A stretch of DNA of 64,000 nt, taken from NCBI GenBank assembly GCA_021825925.1, contig JAKAFP010000002.1:248001-312000 (forward strand). Direction: 5' to 3'. Below, in pieces: positions 7,727-16,664 of the stretch (position 1 is the first letter of the stretch; every line of letters begins with the position of its first letter). The notes under the pieces were generated by a model. It was given only the letters and a program-made list of their open reading frames with translations, had not been told where the DNA came from and searched no databases. A program made the position numbers and the translations under genes. The stretch is from Chloroflexota bacterium. Its GTDB lineage: Bacteria > Chloroflexota > Anaerolineae > Anaerolineales > Anaerolineaceae.

Positions 7727-8650
7727 TTGTCTGCGCTCGAATCTCAAAAACAATCCCGGATCAACGGCGAGTCTCCCCTGCTCGGGCAAATTCTGGTTGA
7801 AAAAAGATTTATTGATCGCGTAACGCTTGATCGAGCTGTGACCAACCAGATCCTAAAATTGCAGACTGCCTTGCAACAATCAAATCAAACCCTTGAATTG
7901 CGGGTTCAGGAACGTACAGCAGAACTTGAGAAAGCTTATCAAAAGCTTTCGGAACTAAACAAGCTCAAGAATAATTTCATCTCCAACATTTCACATGAAT
8001 TACGTACCCCCATGACACACGTCAAGGGCTACATTGACCTGCTTCTAGCCGATGATTTTGGCGCCTTGAATCCTGACCAGCATCAAGCAGTTGAAGTTCT
8101 CAAGCGCGCTTCAGAACGCCTCGCCCGTTTGATAGACGATCTTATCCTTTTTTCCACAGCCGAAACCAGCACCATTCAGATCACCAAAGTGGATGTTGAC
8201 CTTCACAATCTTGCCAAAGAAGTGGTTGATCGCAACCTTACCCTGGCAAGTCAAAAGAACATCCGCCTTTGGCTTGATTGTCCGCTGCAGACACTCCACG
8301 CTTATGCTGATCCTGAACGTGTGCAATGGGTAATCAATCAATTAATTGACAACGCTATTAAATACACCCAACCTGATGGTGAAGTATTTCTTAGAGTGAT
8401 CCCCTCAAATGGAGATATTACAGTTTCGGTCATAGATACCGGTATTGGCATTGATCCTGCACGATTTGAAGAAATGTTTGAACCTTTCCATCAGCTAGAT
8501 GGATCGTCTACTCGTAAACAAGGGGGCACCGGTTTGGGGCTCACCCTGGCCAAAAAGATAATTGAAGCCCATGGCTCACATCTGGTGGTTTCTTCGATAC
8601 CAGGCAAAGGAAGCAAATTTGATTTTATGCTTCAAACCCGGCCAATATAG
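7727..8650 (+). CDS. soluble sensor histidine kinase (5' end uncertain)
   Basis: Given from the first standard start (TTG 7727), which yields 307 residues. It has a short N-terminal domain, a coiled coil (about 45-80), HisKA with phospho-accepting His90 in NISHELRTP, N box QLIDNAIKYT, G1 DTGIGI and G2 GGTGLGL. There are no membrane segments, so it is cytoplasmic. The same frame stays open back to 7568, and the extra residues (PRLGDALVEEGLLTGEQLLSA) look like the start of an MshEN/GspE-N-like helical domain. The real product therefore probably begins near 7646, but no ATG, GTG or TTG exists in frame there. It is the first gene of a two-kinase, one-regulator block. Confidence 0.85.
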   Translation: MSALESQKQSRINGESPLLGQILVEKRFIDRVTLDRAVTNQILKLQTALQQSNQTLELRVQERTAELEKAYQKLSELNKLKNNFISNISHELRTPMTHVKGYIDLLLADDFGALNPDQHQAVEVLKRASERLARLIDDLILFSTAETSTIQITKVDVDLHNLAKEVVDRNLTLASQKNIRLWLDCPLQTLHAYADPERVQWVINQLIDNAIKYTQPDGEVFLRVIPSNGDITVSVIDTGIGIDPARFEEMFEPFHQLDGSSTRKQGGTGLGLTLAKKIIEAHGSHLVVSSIPGKGSKFDFMLQTRPI

Positions 8651-8670
8651 GAAATAATTAATCAACTATC

Positions 8671-9903
8671 ATGGAAAATCTAAAAATATCCTCTAGTTCT
8701 TCTGGTGAAAGGCTGAATCAGTATTTCAGCTTGCTTTCCAGTAATGCGTTATGGAAAGAAACATTGGAAGAACTCTTTCTGGTTTCTCGTGACGATTTTA
8801 TCTTTGATAACCTGGTTGTTTACCAGACTGACTCTGAAACCGGTTCACTGGAAGTCCTGTTTGCCAAATCAACAGGCCGTGGAAAATCAGCGGAAGCAGA
8901 CGCATCATGGGGTGAATCGTTGGCCAATCGGGTCATTCATGAAAATCGGATGATCAATGAAGAACCAAGTGAAAAAGATCAACATGATCGTATTGCCCAC
9001 CCATACCTATTGGGTCTCCCGATCAACACCGAAGAAAAATTGCCAGGTGTTCTGATATTTATCCGCTTTGGAGGACCTGCTTTTAGCAAGGAAGACTGCC
9101 GCTACGCCCAATGGACGGCCAACCTGACCACTTCCATTGTCCGCAAAAAACTGCTGGATGAATTCATGTCAAAAATTGAAAATATTCAGTCCATGACCAA
9201 GCTGCAGGCGGATTTTATCAGTACCATTTCCCATGAACTGCGCAGTCCGCTGGGATTCATCAAAGGCTACACCACCACCCTGCTGCGTACAGACACTAAT
9301 TGGGATCGTGAAACCCAAAAGGATTTTCTTGAGATCATTGAACGTGAAACCAACAATCTCACTGATCTCATTGAAGACTTACTAGATTCCTCACGTCTTC
9401 AAAGCGGACAGATGAAATTTGATTTTCACCTGGTACGAATTGATTCATTGATCAGGGACGAAGTTAACCGGGTACACTTAACCAACCCGGAACAAAAAAT
9501 CGAACTCGATTTTGATCCCGAAATTCCGGCCATTGAAGGTGACCCACGCAAGCTGGCACAGGTATTTGACAATCTACTTTCTAATGCGCGAAAGTACGCC
9601 CCTGATGCCTTGCTTGTGATCAAGCTTCGTAAAGAGAAAAAATACTTGACCATCGATTTCGCTGATGTCGGTCCGGGAATCCCAACAATCTATCAACCCC
9701 GCATCTTCACCCGCTTCTTTAGAGTTCCTGAACAATCCATGAAGGCGCACGGTACTGGTTTGGGTTTGTTCATTTGCAAACAAATAATTGAAAATCACGA
9801 GGGGACCATCAACGTGTCTTCTTCGCAATCAGGAACCAATTTCAAAATCGCATTGCCCTATGCGATGGTGACCAAAAAGATAACCGCGGAGGAAAGTGTA
9901 TGA
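8671..9903 (+). CDS. soluble GAF-type sensor histidine kinase
   Basis: 410 residues. An N-terminal GAF-like sensing domain (about 15-160) leads through a short helix into HisKA with His188 in TISHELRSP. The HATPase domain has N box DNLLSNARKY, G1 DVGPGIP and G2 GTGLGLFICK. There are no transmembrane helices, so the signal is probably intracellular or passed on by a partner. The stop codon overlaps the response-regulator start (ATGA), so this kinase is most likely the direct partner of that regulator. The HATPase end is complete. Confidence 0.9.
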   Translation: MENLKISSSSSGERLNQYFSLLSSNALWKETLEELFLVSRDDFIFDNLVVYQTDSETGSLEVLFAKSTGRGKSAEADASWGESLANRVIHENRMINEEPSEKDQHDRIAHPYLLGLPINTEEKLPGVLIFIRFGGPAFSKEDCRYAQWTANLTTSIVRKKLLDEFMSKIENIQSMTKLQADFISTISHELRSPLGFIKGYTTTLLRTDTNWDRETQKDFLEIIERETNNLTDLIEDLLDSSRLQSGQMKFDFHLVRIDSLIRDEVNRVHLTNPEQKIELDFDPEIPAIEGDPRKLAQVFDNLLSNARKYAPDALLVIKLRKEKKYLTIDFADVGPGIPTIYQPRIFTRFFRVPEQSMKAHGTGLGLFICKQIIENHEGTINVSSSQSGTNFKIALPYAMVTKKITAEESV

Positions 9904-10595
9904 CCATCAAAATTCTTGTTGTTGATGATGAGCCTCTCTACCTTCGACTACTCAAAGTAAATCTTGAATCTGAAGGTTACGAAATCATTACTGCCAAAAA
10001 TGGCGAGGAAGCGCTTGACCAACTGACACAGGCCATGCCCAATTTGATCATCATGGATATCATGATGCCCAAAATGGACGGGATTGCCGCCTGTGAAAGG
10101 ATCAGACAGTTTTCAAATGTGCCGATCATTTTGTTGACCGCGCGTACCGAAGAACAAGATCGGGTTAACGGCCTGAATATTGGCGCTGATGATTATGTAT
10201 CCAAGCCCTTTTCTGCCACTGAATTGGTTGCCAGGGTTCGTGCCATTTTGCGCCGCACCCAGGACCGCACCGAAACGCGCGAATCGAAGATCTTCATCCA
10301 TGGCAATCTGCGTATTGATATTGCCAAAGCCGAAGTCTGGAGGGGTGAACACCAGGTTTATCTCTCAGCGACTGAATACAAACTTCTCCTGCATTTTGCC
10401 CACGAATACGGCAAGGTATTAACTGCAGAAGAATTGCTGATCGCCACCTGGGGGCCTTCTTACAAAGAAGAAAAAGAGATCTTATGGGTCAGCATCGCCA
10501 GATTACGCCAAAAACTGGAAGATGACCCTCACACTCCCGTCCACATTGTGACCAGAACAGGTCTTGGCTATCAAATGCCGCTTTGGGAAGAATAA
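9900..10595 (+). CDS. OmpR/PhoB-family response regulator
   Basis: 231 residues. The receiver domain (about 1-118) has the acidic pair DD (9-10), phospho-acceptor Asp53 in IIMDIMMPKMDG, and the conserved Thr/Lys switch residues (LLTAR, SKPF). The C-terminal winged helix (about 130-228) ends with the usual IVTRTGLGYQM. It should bind direct repeats upstream of target genes when phosphorylated. It is coupled by a 4-bp overlap to the upstream kinase and followed 15 bases later by a small protein gene and cpaF, which are plausible co-transcribed outputs. Confidence 0.94.
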   Translation: MTIKILVVDDEPLYLRLLKVNLESEGYEIITAKNGEEALDQLTQAMPNLIIMDIMMPKMDGIAACERIRQFSNVPIILLTARTEEQDRVNGLNIGADDYVSKPFSATELVARVRAILRRTQDRTETRESKIFIHGNLRIDIAKAEVWRGEHQVYLSATEYKLLLHFAHEYGKVLTAEELLIATWGPSYKEEKEILWVSIARLRQKLEDDPHTPVHIVTRTGLGYQMPLWEE

Positions 10596-10610
10596 CTCGA
10601 AAGGGTAAAC

Positions 10611-10913
10611 ATGGTTACTCAATTTGACGAAAAAGGTAAGATATTTACCACGATTGTTTCAAAAAGTCCGGTAAAGGTATTAATCCAGTTGCCCACCAAC
10701 CAGGTACAGGGTGAAATACACGTTAGACGTGACGGACGTATTAAGGATGAGCTGGATAGCGCCAACAAATACATTGCGGTGACCAACGCCACCATTTTCT
10801 CTCAGGATGGCAGCAAGGTGATCACCCAGTGTAAATTCCTTTCAGTCAACAATAATCAAATCATCTGGATCATTCCTGAGACTGAAATGATCGGCGAAGA
10901 GCCTGAAAAATGA
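10611..10913 (+). CDS. small beta-rich protein, DUF6812-like
   Basis: 100 residues. The pattern I-x-G-x-[IV]-H-V-R-R-D-G-R-[IL]-x-D-x-L-[DN] followed by a hydrophobic strand (YIAVTNATIF) resembles the DUF6812 family as I remember it. No enzymatic motif is seen. It sits between the response regulator and cpaF and overlaps cpaF by 4 bp. Co-expression with a secretion ATPase is therefore likely, perhaps as a regulatory or adaptor protein; that role is inference only. Confidence 0.6.
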   Translation: MVTQFDEKGKIFTTIVSKSPVKVLIQLPTNQVQGEIHVRRDGRIKDELDSANKYIAVTNATIFSQDGSKVITQCKFLSVNNNQIIWIIPETEMIGEEPEK

Positions 10914-12226
10914 CAGACACCCCCCCTTCTCACGAAAAAGAACTGATCAAACTGAGATCCTATCTGACTGGTCTTATCCTTTCGGAGATGGAAAATAACC
11001 CAGTTCCTACTGAGAACAGGCGTCAGGCTGTCATTGACTGCATGCTGCAAAACTATCAAAACCTGAATTTAAAACTCCCCCAGCCTATTAGAGACCAACT
11101 GTTCAAAGAGATCATGGATGATATTCTGGGCTACGGTCCGCTCCAAACTCTGCTGGACAATCCGGAAATCTCTGAGATCATGGTGAACGGCAAGGATAAT
11201 GTGTTTGTTGAAAAAGGTGGCATGCTCACCAAATCAGAGGTCACCTTTGACAGCGATGAACAGATCCTGCGGATCATTGACCGCATTATCCTGCCCCTGG
11301 GACGCAGAGTGGATCCTGATACCCCAACTGTGGATGCTCGCATGCCGGATGGCTCACGTGTCAATGCAGTGATTCCGCCTGTGGCCATTGATGGTCCCTC
11401 TCTCACTATTCGTAAATTTGGCAAGAGCCGGATGGAAATGCAGCAGTTGATTGACAAGGGGTCTCTGACTCAAAACATGGCTGCCTTCATCGAAGCATGT
11501 GTGGTCTCGAAATTGAACATAATCGTTTCCGGCGGAACAGGTTCAGGTAAAACCACGCTTTTAAATGCCATATCCAAATACATCCCCGCTGGCAACCGTA
11601 TTGTCACCATCGAAGATTCTGCGGAACTTAAATTGCAGCAGCCTCACGTCGTGCGCATGGAAACCAAACCCCCCAACATTGACGGCAAACATGCCGTTTC
11701 CATCCGCGACCTGGTACGTAATGCCCTGCGTATGCGCCCAGATCGCATCGTAGTGGGAGAAGTGAGAGGCGGCGAGTGCCTGGATATGCTTCAGGCTATG
11801 AACACCGGCCATGACGGCTCTCTGACCACACTGCATGCCAACTCGCCCCGCGATGCCCTTTCGAGAATGGAAACCATGACCATGATGGCCGGTATGGAAT
11901 TACCCTTAAGGGTCGTGCGTGAACAGATAGCTTCAGCAGTGGATCTGATCATCCAACTTTCACGCCTTAAAGATGGCAGCCGGCGTGTCACTTACATTAC
12001 CGAGGTTTCAGGCATGGAAGGTGAAACCGTGGTCATGACCGACATTTTCAAATTTGAACAAACCGGCATTACTGAAGACGGCAAAATCATTGGTGAACTT
12101 AAACCTTCAGGCATCCGCCCGTTGTTCACCCCGCGTCTCGAAGCCAACGGCTTCCGGCTCGGACCAGAAGTCTTTGGGGTCAATTATGGCAATATGATCC
12201 GCGACGGACAACACCTGCGTGGATAA
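10910..12226 (+). CDS. cpaF: CpaF/TadA-type secretion ATPase (orphan)
   Basis: 438 residues. The N-terminal domain holds [21 protein letters not shown] (residues about 74-94), typical of CpaF. Walker A GGTGSGKT lies at 198-205, then the Asp box, Walker B ([12 protein letters not shown]) and the His box ([12 protein letters not shown]). These hexameric ATPases drive Tad/Flp pilus assembly or archaellum-like machines from the cytoplasm. No tadB, tadC, flp or secretin gene follows, so the membrane partners must be elsewhere. It overlaps the upstream small gene by 4 bp and so belongs to the two-component block. Confidence 0.93.
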   Translation: MTDTPPSHEKELIKLRSYLTGLILSEMENNPVPTENRRQAVIDCMLQNYQNLNLKLPQPIRDQLFKEIMDDILGYGPLQTLLDNPEISEIMVNGKDNVFVEKGGMLTKSEVTFDSDEQILRIIDRIILPLGRRVDPDTPTVDARMPDGSRVNAVIPPVAIDGPSLTIRKFGKSRMEMQQLIDKGSLTQNMAAFIEACVVSKLNIIVSGGTGSGKTTLLNAISKYIPAGNRIVTIEDSAELKLQQPHVVRMETKPPNIDGKHAVSIRDLVRNALRMRPDRIVVGEVRGGECLDMLQAMNTGHDGSLTTLHANSPRDALSRMETMTMMAGMELPLRVVREQIASAVDLIIQLSRLKDGSRRVTYITEVSGMEGETVVMTDIFKFEQTGITEDGKIIGELKPSGIRPLFTPRLEANGFRLGPEVFGVNYGNMIRDGQHLRG

Positions 12227-12245
12227 AAAAACGATCTTCAAAAAA

Positions 12246-12254
12246 TGCTATAAT
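12246..12254 (+). promoter_or_regulatory. extended -10 promoter before the double-HTH gene
   Basis: TGCTATAAT at 12246-12254, the same nonamer as at 4360. It lies 42 bases upstream of the ATG at 12296. The start of a new transcription unit after cpaF is inferred. Confidence 0.55.
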
Positions 12255-12295
12255 CTTTCTATGCTGGTTACCTTTCTGCAGCAAGGGAATTGCGA

Positions 12296-12973
12296 ATGAA
12301 TACTCAATTATTGTCCATCAAAGCCAAGAAGTTCGGTGTCAGGTTGGCCGCTTTTCGACAGAAAAAGGGGCTCACCACTGAAGTATTGAGTCAGTGGACT
12401 GGTATTTCAAACGAGAAGTTGCAGTCCATGGAGAGGGGCGAATCCAATGTCACTCTGCCAGAAATCGAACTGATTGCCTTAAAGTTGGGCTTTTCCACCG
12501 AAACATTGATTGATGGTGATCTTCTGAGTCTGGCCGCCTCAAAACCGGAAGAAGGTTCATTGCAACAGTATGCCGGTTTACGCGATCGCATGATCGCCCT
12601 GGTACTACGCAAAACCCGCTTGGAACAAGACCTGGCAGTCGAAACCGTGGCATCCCAATGTGGTCTGCAAACAGAAGAGCTTGATCAATACGAATCCGGG
12701 CGCAAACCTGTGCCACTTCCCATTCTTGAACTTTTATGCGCGGTATATCACGTCCCTTTGTTGTCTTTACTCAAGCCAAAACCTGCAGTTGAACCTTCAT
12801 CCTATCAAGTGGATGCCGCTGATGAGTCTGATGATGATCTGCCCGAAGAAATGGCTGAATTCATCCATAATCCCGCCAACCTGCCCTACCTGGAACTGGC
12901 TCGCAAGTTGAGCGAATTGGATGCGGCTAAATTGCGCAGCATCGCCGAAGGCCTTTTGGAGATCACCTATTAA
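12296..12973 (+). CDS. XRE-type regulator with two HTH domains
   Basis: 225 residues from ATG 12296, which has AGGGA 7 bases upstream; a TTG two codons earlier is less likely. Two Cro/C1-type helix-turn-helix domains stand in tandem (about 10-65 and 95-150). They are separated by a linker, and an acidic Asp/Glu stretch (about 168-185) precedes a C-terminal helical segment. Paired HTHs in one chain suggest binding to closely spaced half-sites or a pseudo-dimer. Targets are unknown. The TPR protein gene begins 4 bases after its stop. Confidence 0.8.
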   Translation: MNTQLLSIKAKKFGVRLAAFRQKKGLTTEVLSQWTGISNEKLQSMERGESNVTLPEIELIALKLGFSTETLIDGDLLSLAASKPEEGSLQQYAGLRDRMIALVLRKTRLEQDLAVETVASQCGLQTEELDQYESGRKPVPLPILELLCAVYHVPLLSLLKPKPAVEPSSYQVDAADESDDDLPEEMAEFIHNPANLPYLELARKLSELDAAKLRSIAEGLLEITY

Positions 12974-12977
12974 TCCC

Positions 12978-13520
12978 ATGGATCAACAAGCAGCCACTCT
13001 AAAAGATCTGGCTTTTGAAGCCTATAAAAAAAAGAACTTCAAAGCCGCCGCTCAATATTTTACTGAGTGCATTACTCTTCTGGATGGAGTCCAGGATATT
13101 CTTTCTGCAGCCGAAATGCGCAACAATTTGAGTGTTGTTTTATTGGAGCTCAAACAACCAGAAGAAGCTCTCTCTGCGCTGGAAGACACAGATCGTATTT
13201 TTGGTGAGGCTGGTGACCAAAAACGCCAGGCCATGGCAATAGGGAACACGGCTGCAGCCTTACAAGCCTTGGGAAAACTCCCCGAAGCATTAACAGCGTA
13301 TGAAACCTCTGCTGATCTTTTTAAGGAGATCGGTGAAAAAGAAATGCGCGCCCTGACCTTGAAGAAAATCTCTGACCTGCAAATAAAAACAGGCAAACAA
13401 TTCCAGGCACTCGCCTCACTTGAAGCCTCTTACGATCAAACTGAGCAGAAATCAGCAAAGGAAAAAGTCCTGAAGGGGTTTCTTGGTTCTTTGATCAACA
13501 AAATCACCCACCGCACTTGA
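12978..13520 (+). CDS. TPR-repeat protein
   Basis: 180 residues from ATG 12978, just after the regulator's stop; the longer frame upstream lies inside that gene. About four tetratricopeptide repeats span residues 8-160, with the usual small/aromatic spacing (AYKKKNFKAAAQYFTEC, ALEDTDRIFGEAGD, AYETSADLFKEIG). This is a protein-protein interaction scaffold in the cytoplasm with no signal peptide. It is co-transcribed with the double-HTH regulator and the GNAT enzyme, and may sense or present a partner for the regulator. That link is inference. Confidence 0.8.
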   Translation: MDQQAATLKDLAFEAYKKKNFKAAAQYFTECITLLDGVQDILSAAEMRNNLSVVLLELKQPEEALSALEDTDRIFGEAGDQKRQAMAIGNTAAALQALGKLPEALTAYETSADLFKEIGEKEMRALTLKKISDLQIKTGKQFQALASLEASYDQTEQKSAKEKVLKGFLGSLINKITHRT

Positions 13521-13524
13521 TTCC

Positions 13525-14370
13525 ATGGAGTCAAATATTACCATTCGCCAGGCGTTGAAATCGGATTCCTCGATGATTGCCGATTTCCTTTCCAGAGCGG
13601 TTTGCGTTCATCGCCACCTGGACTGGCAGGGTGTTTTGGATTGGATCCCCTTTGAACCATTTTTATTGATGCAGGATGAATACCGTTTGCAGGCGATCTT
13701 GACCTGCCCGCCGGATCATGGCAGAATCGCCTGGATCAGATGCTTTGCGTGTGAAAAGAAGTATGACCTCGATCATACATGGGATGCTCTGTTCACAAAA
13801 CTCCGATCGTTGCCGACGATGGCCGGGGCAACACTTTATTCTGTTGGCCTGAATGATTGGTTCGCAAACTTATTAGCCCGTTCAGGGTTTACTAATTTTC
13901 AGAACATAGTAGTTTTACAATGGAATGAAAAAATGCCGGTGTTTCATCCCGTAGATCGTCTCTGGTGGATTCGTCCAATGGAAGAAGCGGATCTGGATCA
14001 AGTGGCCGAATTGGATCAATCTGCCTTTGAACCCATCTGGGTTAATCCGCCAGACAAGGTCAGATTGGCTTATGCCCAGGCGGAACATGCCTCCGTGGTT
14101 GAACTGGATCACCGCATCGTGGGATATGAAATGACCACGGCCAATCACATTTCTGCCCATCTGGCACGCATCGCCACCCACCCCGATTTCCAGCATCAAC
14201 ATATCGGATCCAGCCTGATCACGGATATGTTTGGATATTTTCTACGTAAAGGGATTAAACAAATAACAGTGAATACCCAAAGTACCAATACAGCCTCGCT
14301 CGCGCTCTATAAAAGTCTCGGGTTTGAATTGACCGGTGAAAAATTCCCGGTTTATCAATATAAAATTTAG
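13525..14370 (+). CDS. GNAT-family N-acetyltransferase
   Basis: 281 residues. The C-terminal half (about 150-281) is a standard GNAT fold. The acetyl-CoA-binding strand-turn-helix is seen as LARIATHPDFQHQHIGSSLI (the Q/R-x-x-G-x-[GS] region is HQHIGSS). The closing motif is NTASLALYKSLGFE. The N-terminal half looks like a second, diverged GNAT domain. The substrate is unknown. It starts 4 bases after the TPR gene stop, so it belongs to the same unit. Confidence 0.82.
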   Translation: MESNITIRQALKSDSSMIADFLSRAVCVHRHLDWQGVLDWIPFEPFLLMQDEYRLQAILTCPPDHGRIAWIRCFACEKKYDLDHTWDALFTKLRSLPTMAGATLYSVGLNDWFANLLARSGFTNFQNIVVLQWNEKMPVFHPVDRLWWIRPMEEADLDQVAELDQSAFEPIWVNPPDKVRLAYAQAEHASVVELDHRIVGYEMTTANHISAHLARIATHPDFQHQHIGSSLITDMFGYFLRKGIKQITVNTQSTNTASLALYKSLGFELTGEKFPVYQYKI

Positions 14371-14449
14371 ACAATTTGCACTTCACTTGCCTGATTACTG
14401 GACATTCTTCATCCTTTATGAGACAATTCTTGAAATTTTGGAGGACTAA

Positions 14450-15148
14450 ATGGCAAATCGAGACGAACTTAAACGCAGAAATAGTAAAAAGAAACGCAAA
14501 GACATCACTCCATTTATCATCATCGGAGTTTTGGCAGTGGTTGTTCTGGGTGTGGTCATTCTTTCCACTTACAAACCTGTTGCCAAAGTGATCGTTCCAA
14601 CCTTCCATGCAACATCAACCACCGATGGCTTGACCATGGGTGACCCAAATGCCCCGGTTAAAGTGGTTGAATTTGCTGATTTTCAATGTCCCGGCTGCGG
14701 ATCATACTGGGCAACAACAGAGTCTACCGTCATCAAGAATTATGTTGAAACCGGCAAAGTATTCTATACTTTTTCACCATTTTCTTTTGTGGGCAGCTTT
14801 GTCCAAAACAATCCATATGATGAATCCATTAAAGCCGCCGAAGCTGCTTTTTGTGCCAATGACCAGGGAAAATTCTGGGAATACCACGATTACCTGTTTG
14901 GTAATCAAATTGGCGAAAACCAGGGTGCCTTCAGTGAAAAACGTCTGTTAGCCTTTGCAGAAAGCCTTTCATTGGATATGAATACCTTTACAACCTGTTT
15001 GAAATCTGGACAACACAATCAGGATGTATTGGATGCCAACGATTTTGCGACCAAATCCGGCATCAATCAGACCCCTTCCTTTACCATTGATGGAACTTTG
15101 GTAACCGGTGATCTCATTACAGCGCTGGATGCAGCTTTAGCCAAGTAA
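14450..15148 (+). CDS. membrane-anchored DsbA/DsbG-like thiol oxidoreductase
   Basis: 232 residues. A Lys/Arg-rich N-terminus is followed by one transmembrane helix (about 21-40), then an extracytoplasmic thioredoxin fold with an inserted helical domain. The active-site motif is CPGC at 80-83 (FADFQCPGC), and the cis-Pro loop is QTPSF. It likely introduces or exchanges disulfides in exported proteins, many of which in this window contain paired Cys. GGAGG precedes the ATG and a strong terminator follows. CPGC rather than CPHC suggests a different redox potential; the direction of the reaction is not certain. Confidence 0.88.
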   Translation: MANRDELKRRNSKKKRKDITPFIIIGVLAVVVLGVVILSTYKPVAKVIVPTFHATSTTDGLTMGDPNAPVKVVEFADFQCPGCGSYWATTESTVIKNYVETGKVFYTFSPFSFVGSFVQNNPYDESIKAAEAAFCANDQGKFWEYHDYLFGNQIGENQGAFSEKRLLAFAESLSLDMNTFTTCLKSGQHNQDVLDANDFATKSGINQTPSFTIDGTLVTGDLITALDAALAK

Positions 15149-15165
15149 TACTTTATTAACCCAAG

Positions 15166-15199
15166 AAAAAAGTCTGGCTCATACGCCAGACTTTTTTTT
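15166..15199. terminator. bidirectional terminator between convergent genes
   Basis: AAAAAGTCTGGC (15167-15178) pairs with GCCAGACTTTTT (15185-15196) around a 6-nt loop, with A and T runs on both sides. It serves the DsbA-like gene (plus) and the DUF554 gene (minus). Confidence 0.92.
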
Positions 15200-15903
15200 T
15201 ATTTTATCAAAGAGATGATCCAAACGATCAATGGCGCCATCAGCAAAGCGGGCAATAAACTGGCTGTTCTGATCTTGCGCAGCTCCAATAGGCTGCTGAC
15301 GGCTATTGCCACCAACAGAACGCCGCCTGTGGCCGTTAACTCGGTCATCATGACAGGGGTTGCAAAACTCTGCACCTGAGAAGCCAACAGGCTGATGGAC
15401 CCTTGATAGATCAGAACCATGAAGGCTGAAAACAACACGCCCACCCCCAGGCTAGAAGCAAAAGCCATGGCGGCAAACCCATCTAAAATGGATTTGACCA
15501 CCAGCGTATTGATATTGCCGGTCAGACCGTTGTCTATGGATCCCAGGATGGCCATGGGGCCGATGCAAAACACCAAAGTAGCAGTGAGAAAGCCTTTGAT
15601 GAATTTTTCTTTGCCATCTGACTGACCACCTTTATTAAACCTGGATTCAAGCCAGGTTGCAAGGTGTTCCAAACCTTCTTCGATCTTCCACCACTCCCCC
15701 AGCAAGATTCCGATCAGTACACTGCCTAAAACGATCAATGAATTGGATGTTTTAATAAAAAGAGAGATGCCATAGACCATGGTAAACAAGCCTAATCCAC
15801 TGATGACCGTCTTTTTGACCCGGTCTGCCAGGCGTGAACCCAACAGCAACCCAACCAACCCGCCGATCAGGATGGTTCCGAAATTGATTAATGTTCCGCT
15901 CAT
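15199..15903 (-). CDS. DUF554 family integral membrane protein
   Basis: 234 residues, polytopic with about six or seven hydrophobic segments. The N-terminus (NFGTILIGGLVGLLLGSRL) and the inner CIGPMAILGSIDNGLTGN stretch match DUF554 (YdfK/YqgA type). The function is unknown; a small-solute transporter is commonly guessed. Its start overlaps the cobalamin adenosyltransferase stop by 4 bp, so the two are made together. A cobalamin- or metal-related transport role is conceivable, but nothing in the sequence proves it. Confidence 0.85.
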   Translation of the reverse strand: MSGTLINFGTILIGGLVGLLLGSRLADRVKKTVISGLGLFTMVYGISLFIKTSNSLIVLGSVLIGILLGEWWKIEEGLEHLATWLESRFNKGGQSDGKEKFIKGFLTATLVFCIGPMAILGSIDNGLTGNINTLVVKSILDGFAAMAFASSLGVGVLFSAFMVLIYQGSISLLASQVQSFATPVMMTELTATGGVLLVAIAVSSLLELRKIRTASLLPALLMAPLIVWIISLIK

Positions 15904-16454
15904 TTTTCCTTCTTTTTTGCCAGTGACAGGTCCCCGCCAGCCTGACCTTGCAAGACGTGGAGTTCAAGAATGTAAAGGAAAGAGGAAAGCCGGTTTAGAT
16001 ATTGCACCAAGATCCCTCTAAATGCTTTTTCGCGTTTACCAAGTTCCACCAGGCGCCTTTCAGCTCTTCGGGTGATCGTCCGAGCAACCGAAATGGCCGC
16101 ACTTGATGAGGTGTCTCCCGGCAGGATGAAATCATTTGGGATCTTGGTCGTCTCTGTATATCGTTCGATCAAATCCTCAAGCGACATCAGGCAGGCATCA
16201 TTGATCTTGGAAAAACGGTCAATGTTTTCAGGTGTGGCAGCCACTTCAGACATGATCTCATAAATTCTTACTTGAATGGTTTTTATATCATCACTCACAG
16301 GGTTGATACACAAACTGCGTGCCATCCCCAGCGAAGCAGACAATTCATCCAATGTGCCCAGAACTTCGATCTGTAAATCAGATTTTTCCACACGGCGGTT
16401 CCCAAGCAGACCGGTGGTTCCGTCATCTCCAGTTTTGGTATAAAAAGGACTCAT
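15900..16454 (-). CDS. PduO/MMAB-type ATP:cob(I)alamin adenosyltransferase
   Basis: 184 residues. The N-terminal ATP-binding signature TKTGDDGTTGLLGNRRV and the conserved VLGTLDELSASLG follow the family pattern. The C-terminal half has the RRAER and LNRLSSFLYIL helices that line the cobalamin site. It transfers the 5'-deoxyadenosyl group from ATP to cob(I)alamin, making coenzyme B12 for mutases or diol dehydratases. No B12-dependent enzyme is encoded nearby. It is the first gene of a two-gene minus-strand unit with DUF554. Confidence 0.93.
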   Translation of the reverse strand: MSPFYTKTGDDGTTGLLGNRRVEKSDLQIEVLGTLDELSASLGMARSLCINPVSDDIKTIQVRIYEIMSEVAATPENIDRFSKINDACLMSLEDLIERYTETTKIPNDFILPGDTSSSAAISVARTITRRAERRLVELGKREKAFRGILVQYLNRLSSFLYILELHVLQGQAGGDLSLAKKKEK

Positions 16455-16571
16455 CTGAAACCCTTTCTTGAAAAACGCTCATCCAACACCAGGGTGTGGA
16501 AAACATCTAAGATTATAGAACCTTCCAGCCAGTACCACAAATTAATTTGATCACTACTTTACTATTGAAAG

Positions 16572-16593
16572 ACAGGTGCTTTTCAGCACCTGT
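16572..16593 (-). terminator. hairpin downstream of the substrate-binding protein gene
   Basis: ACAGGTGCT (16572-16580) pairs with AGCACCTGT (16585-16593) around a 4-nt loop. The following tract on the minus strand (CTTTCAAT) is only moderately T-rich, so it may be a weak terminator about 70 bases past the stop. Confidence 0.5.
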
Positions 16594-16664
16594 ACTTTTA
16601 ATGGTTTATTTGATTCTCCCCAGAAAGCCTGCACTCGTTGATCACCGATCACGAAAACATCATA

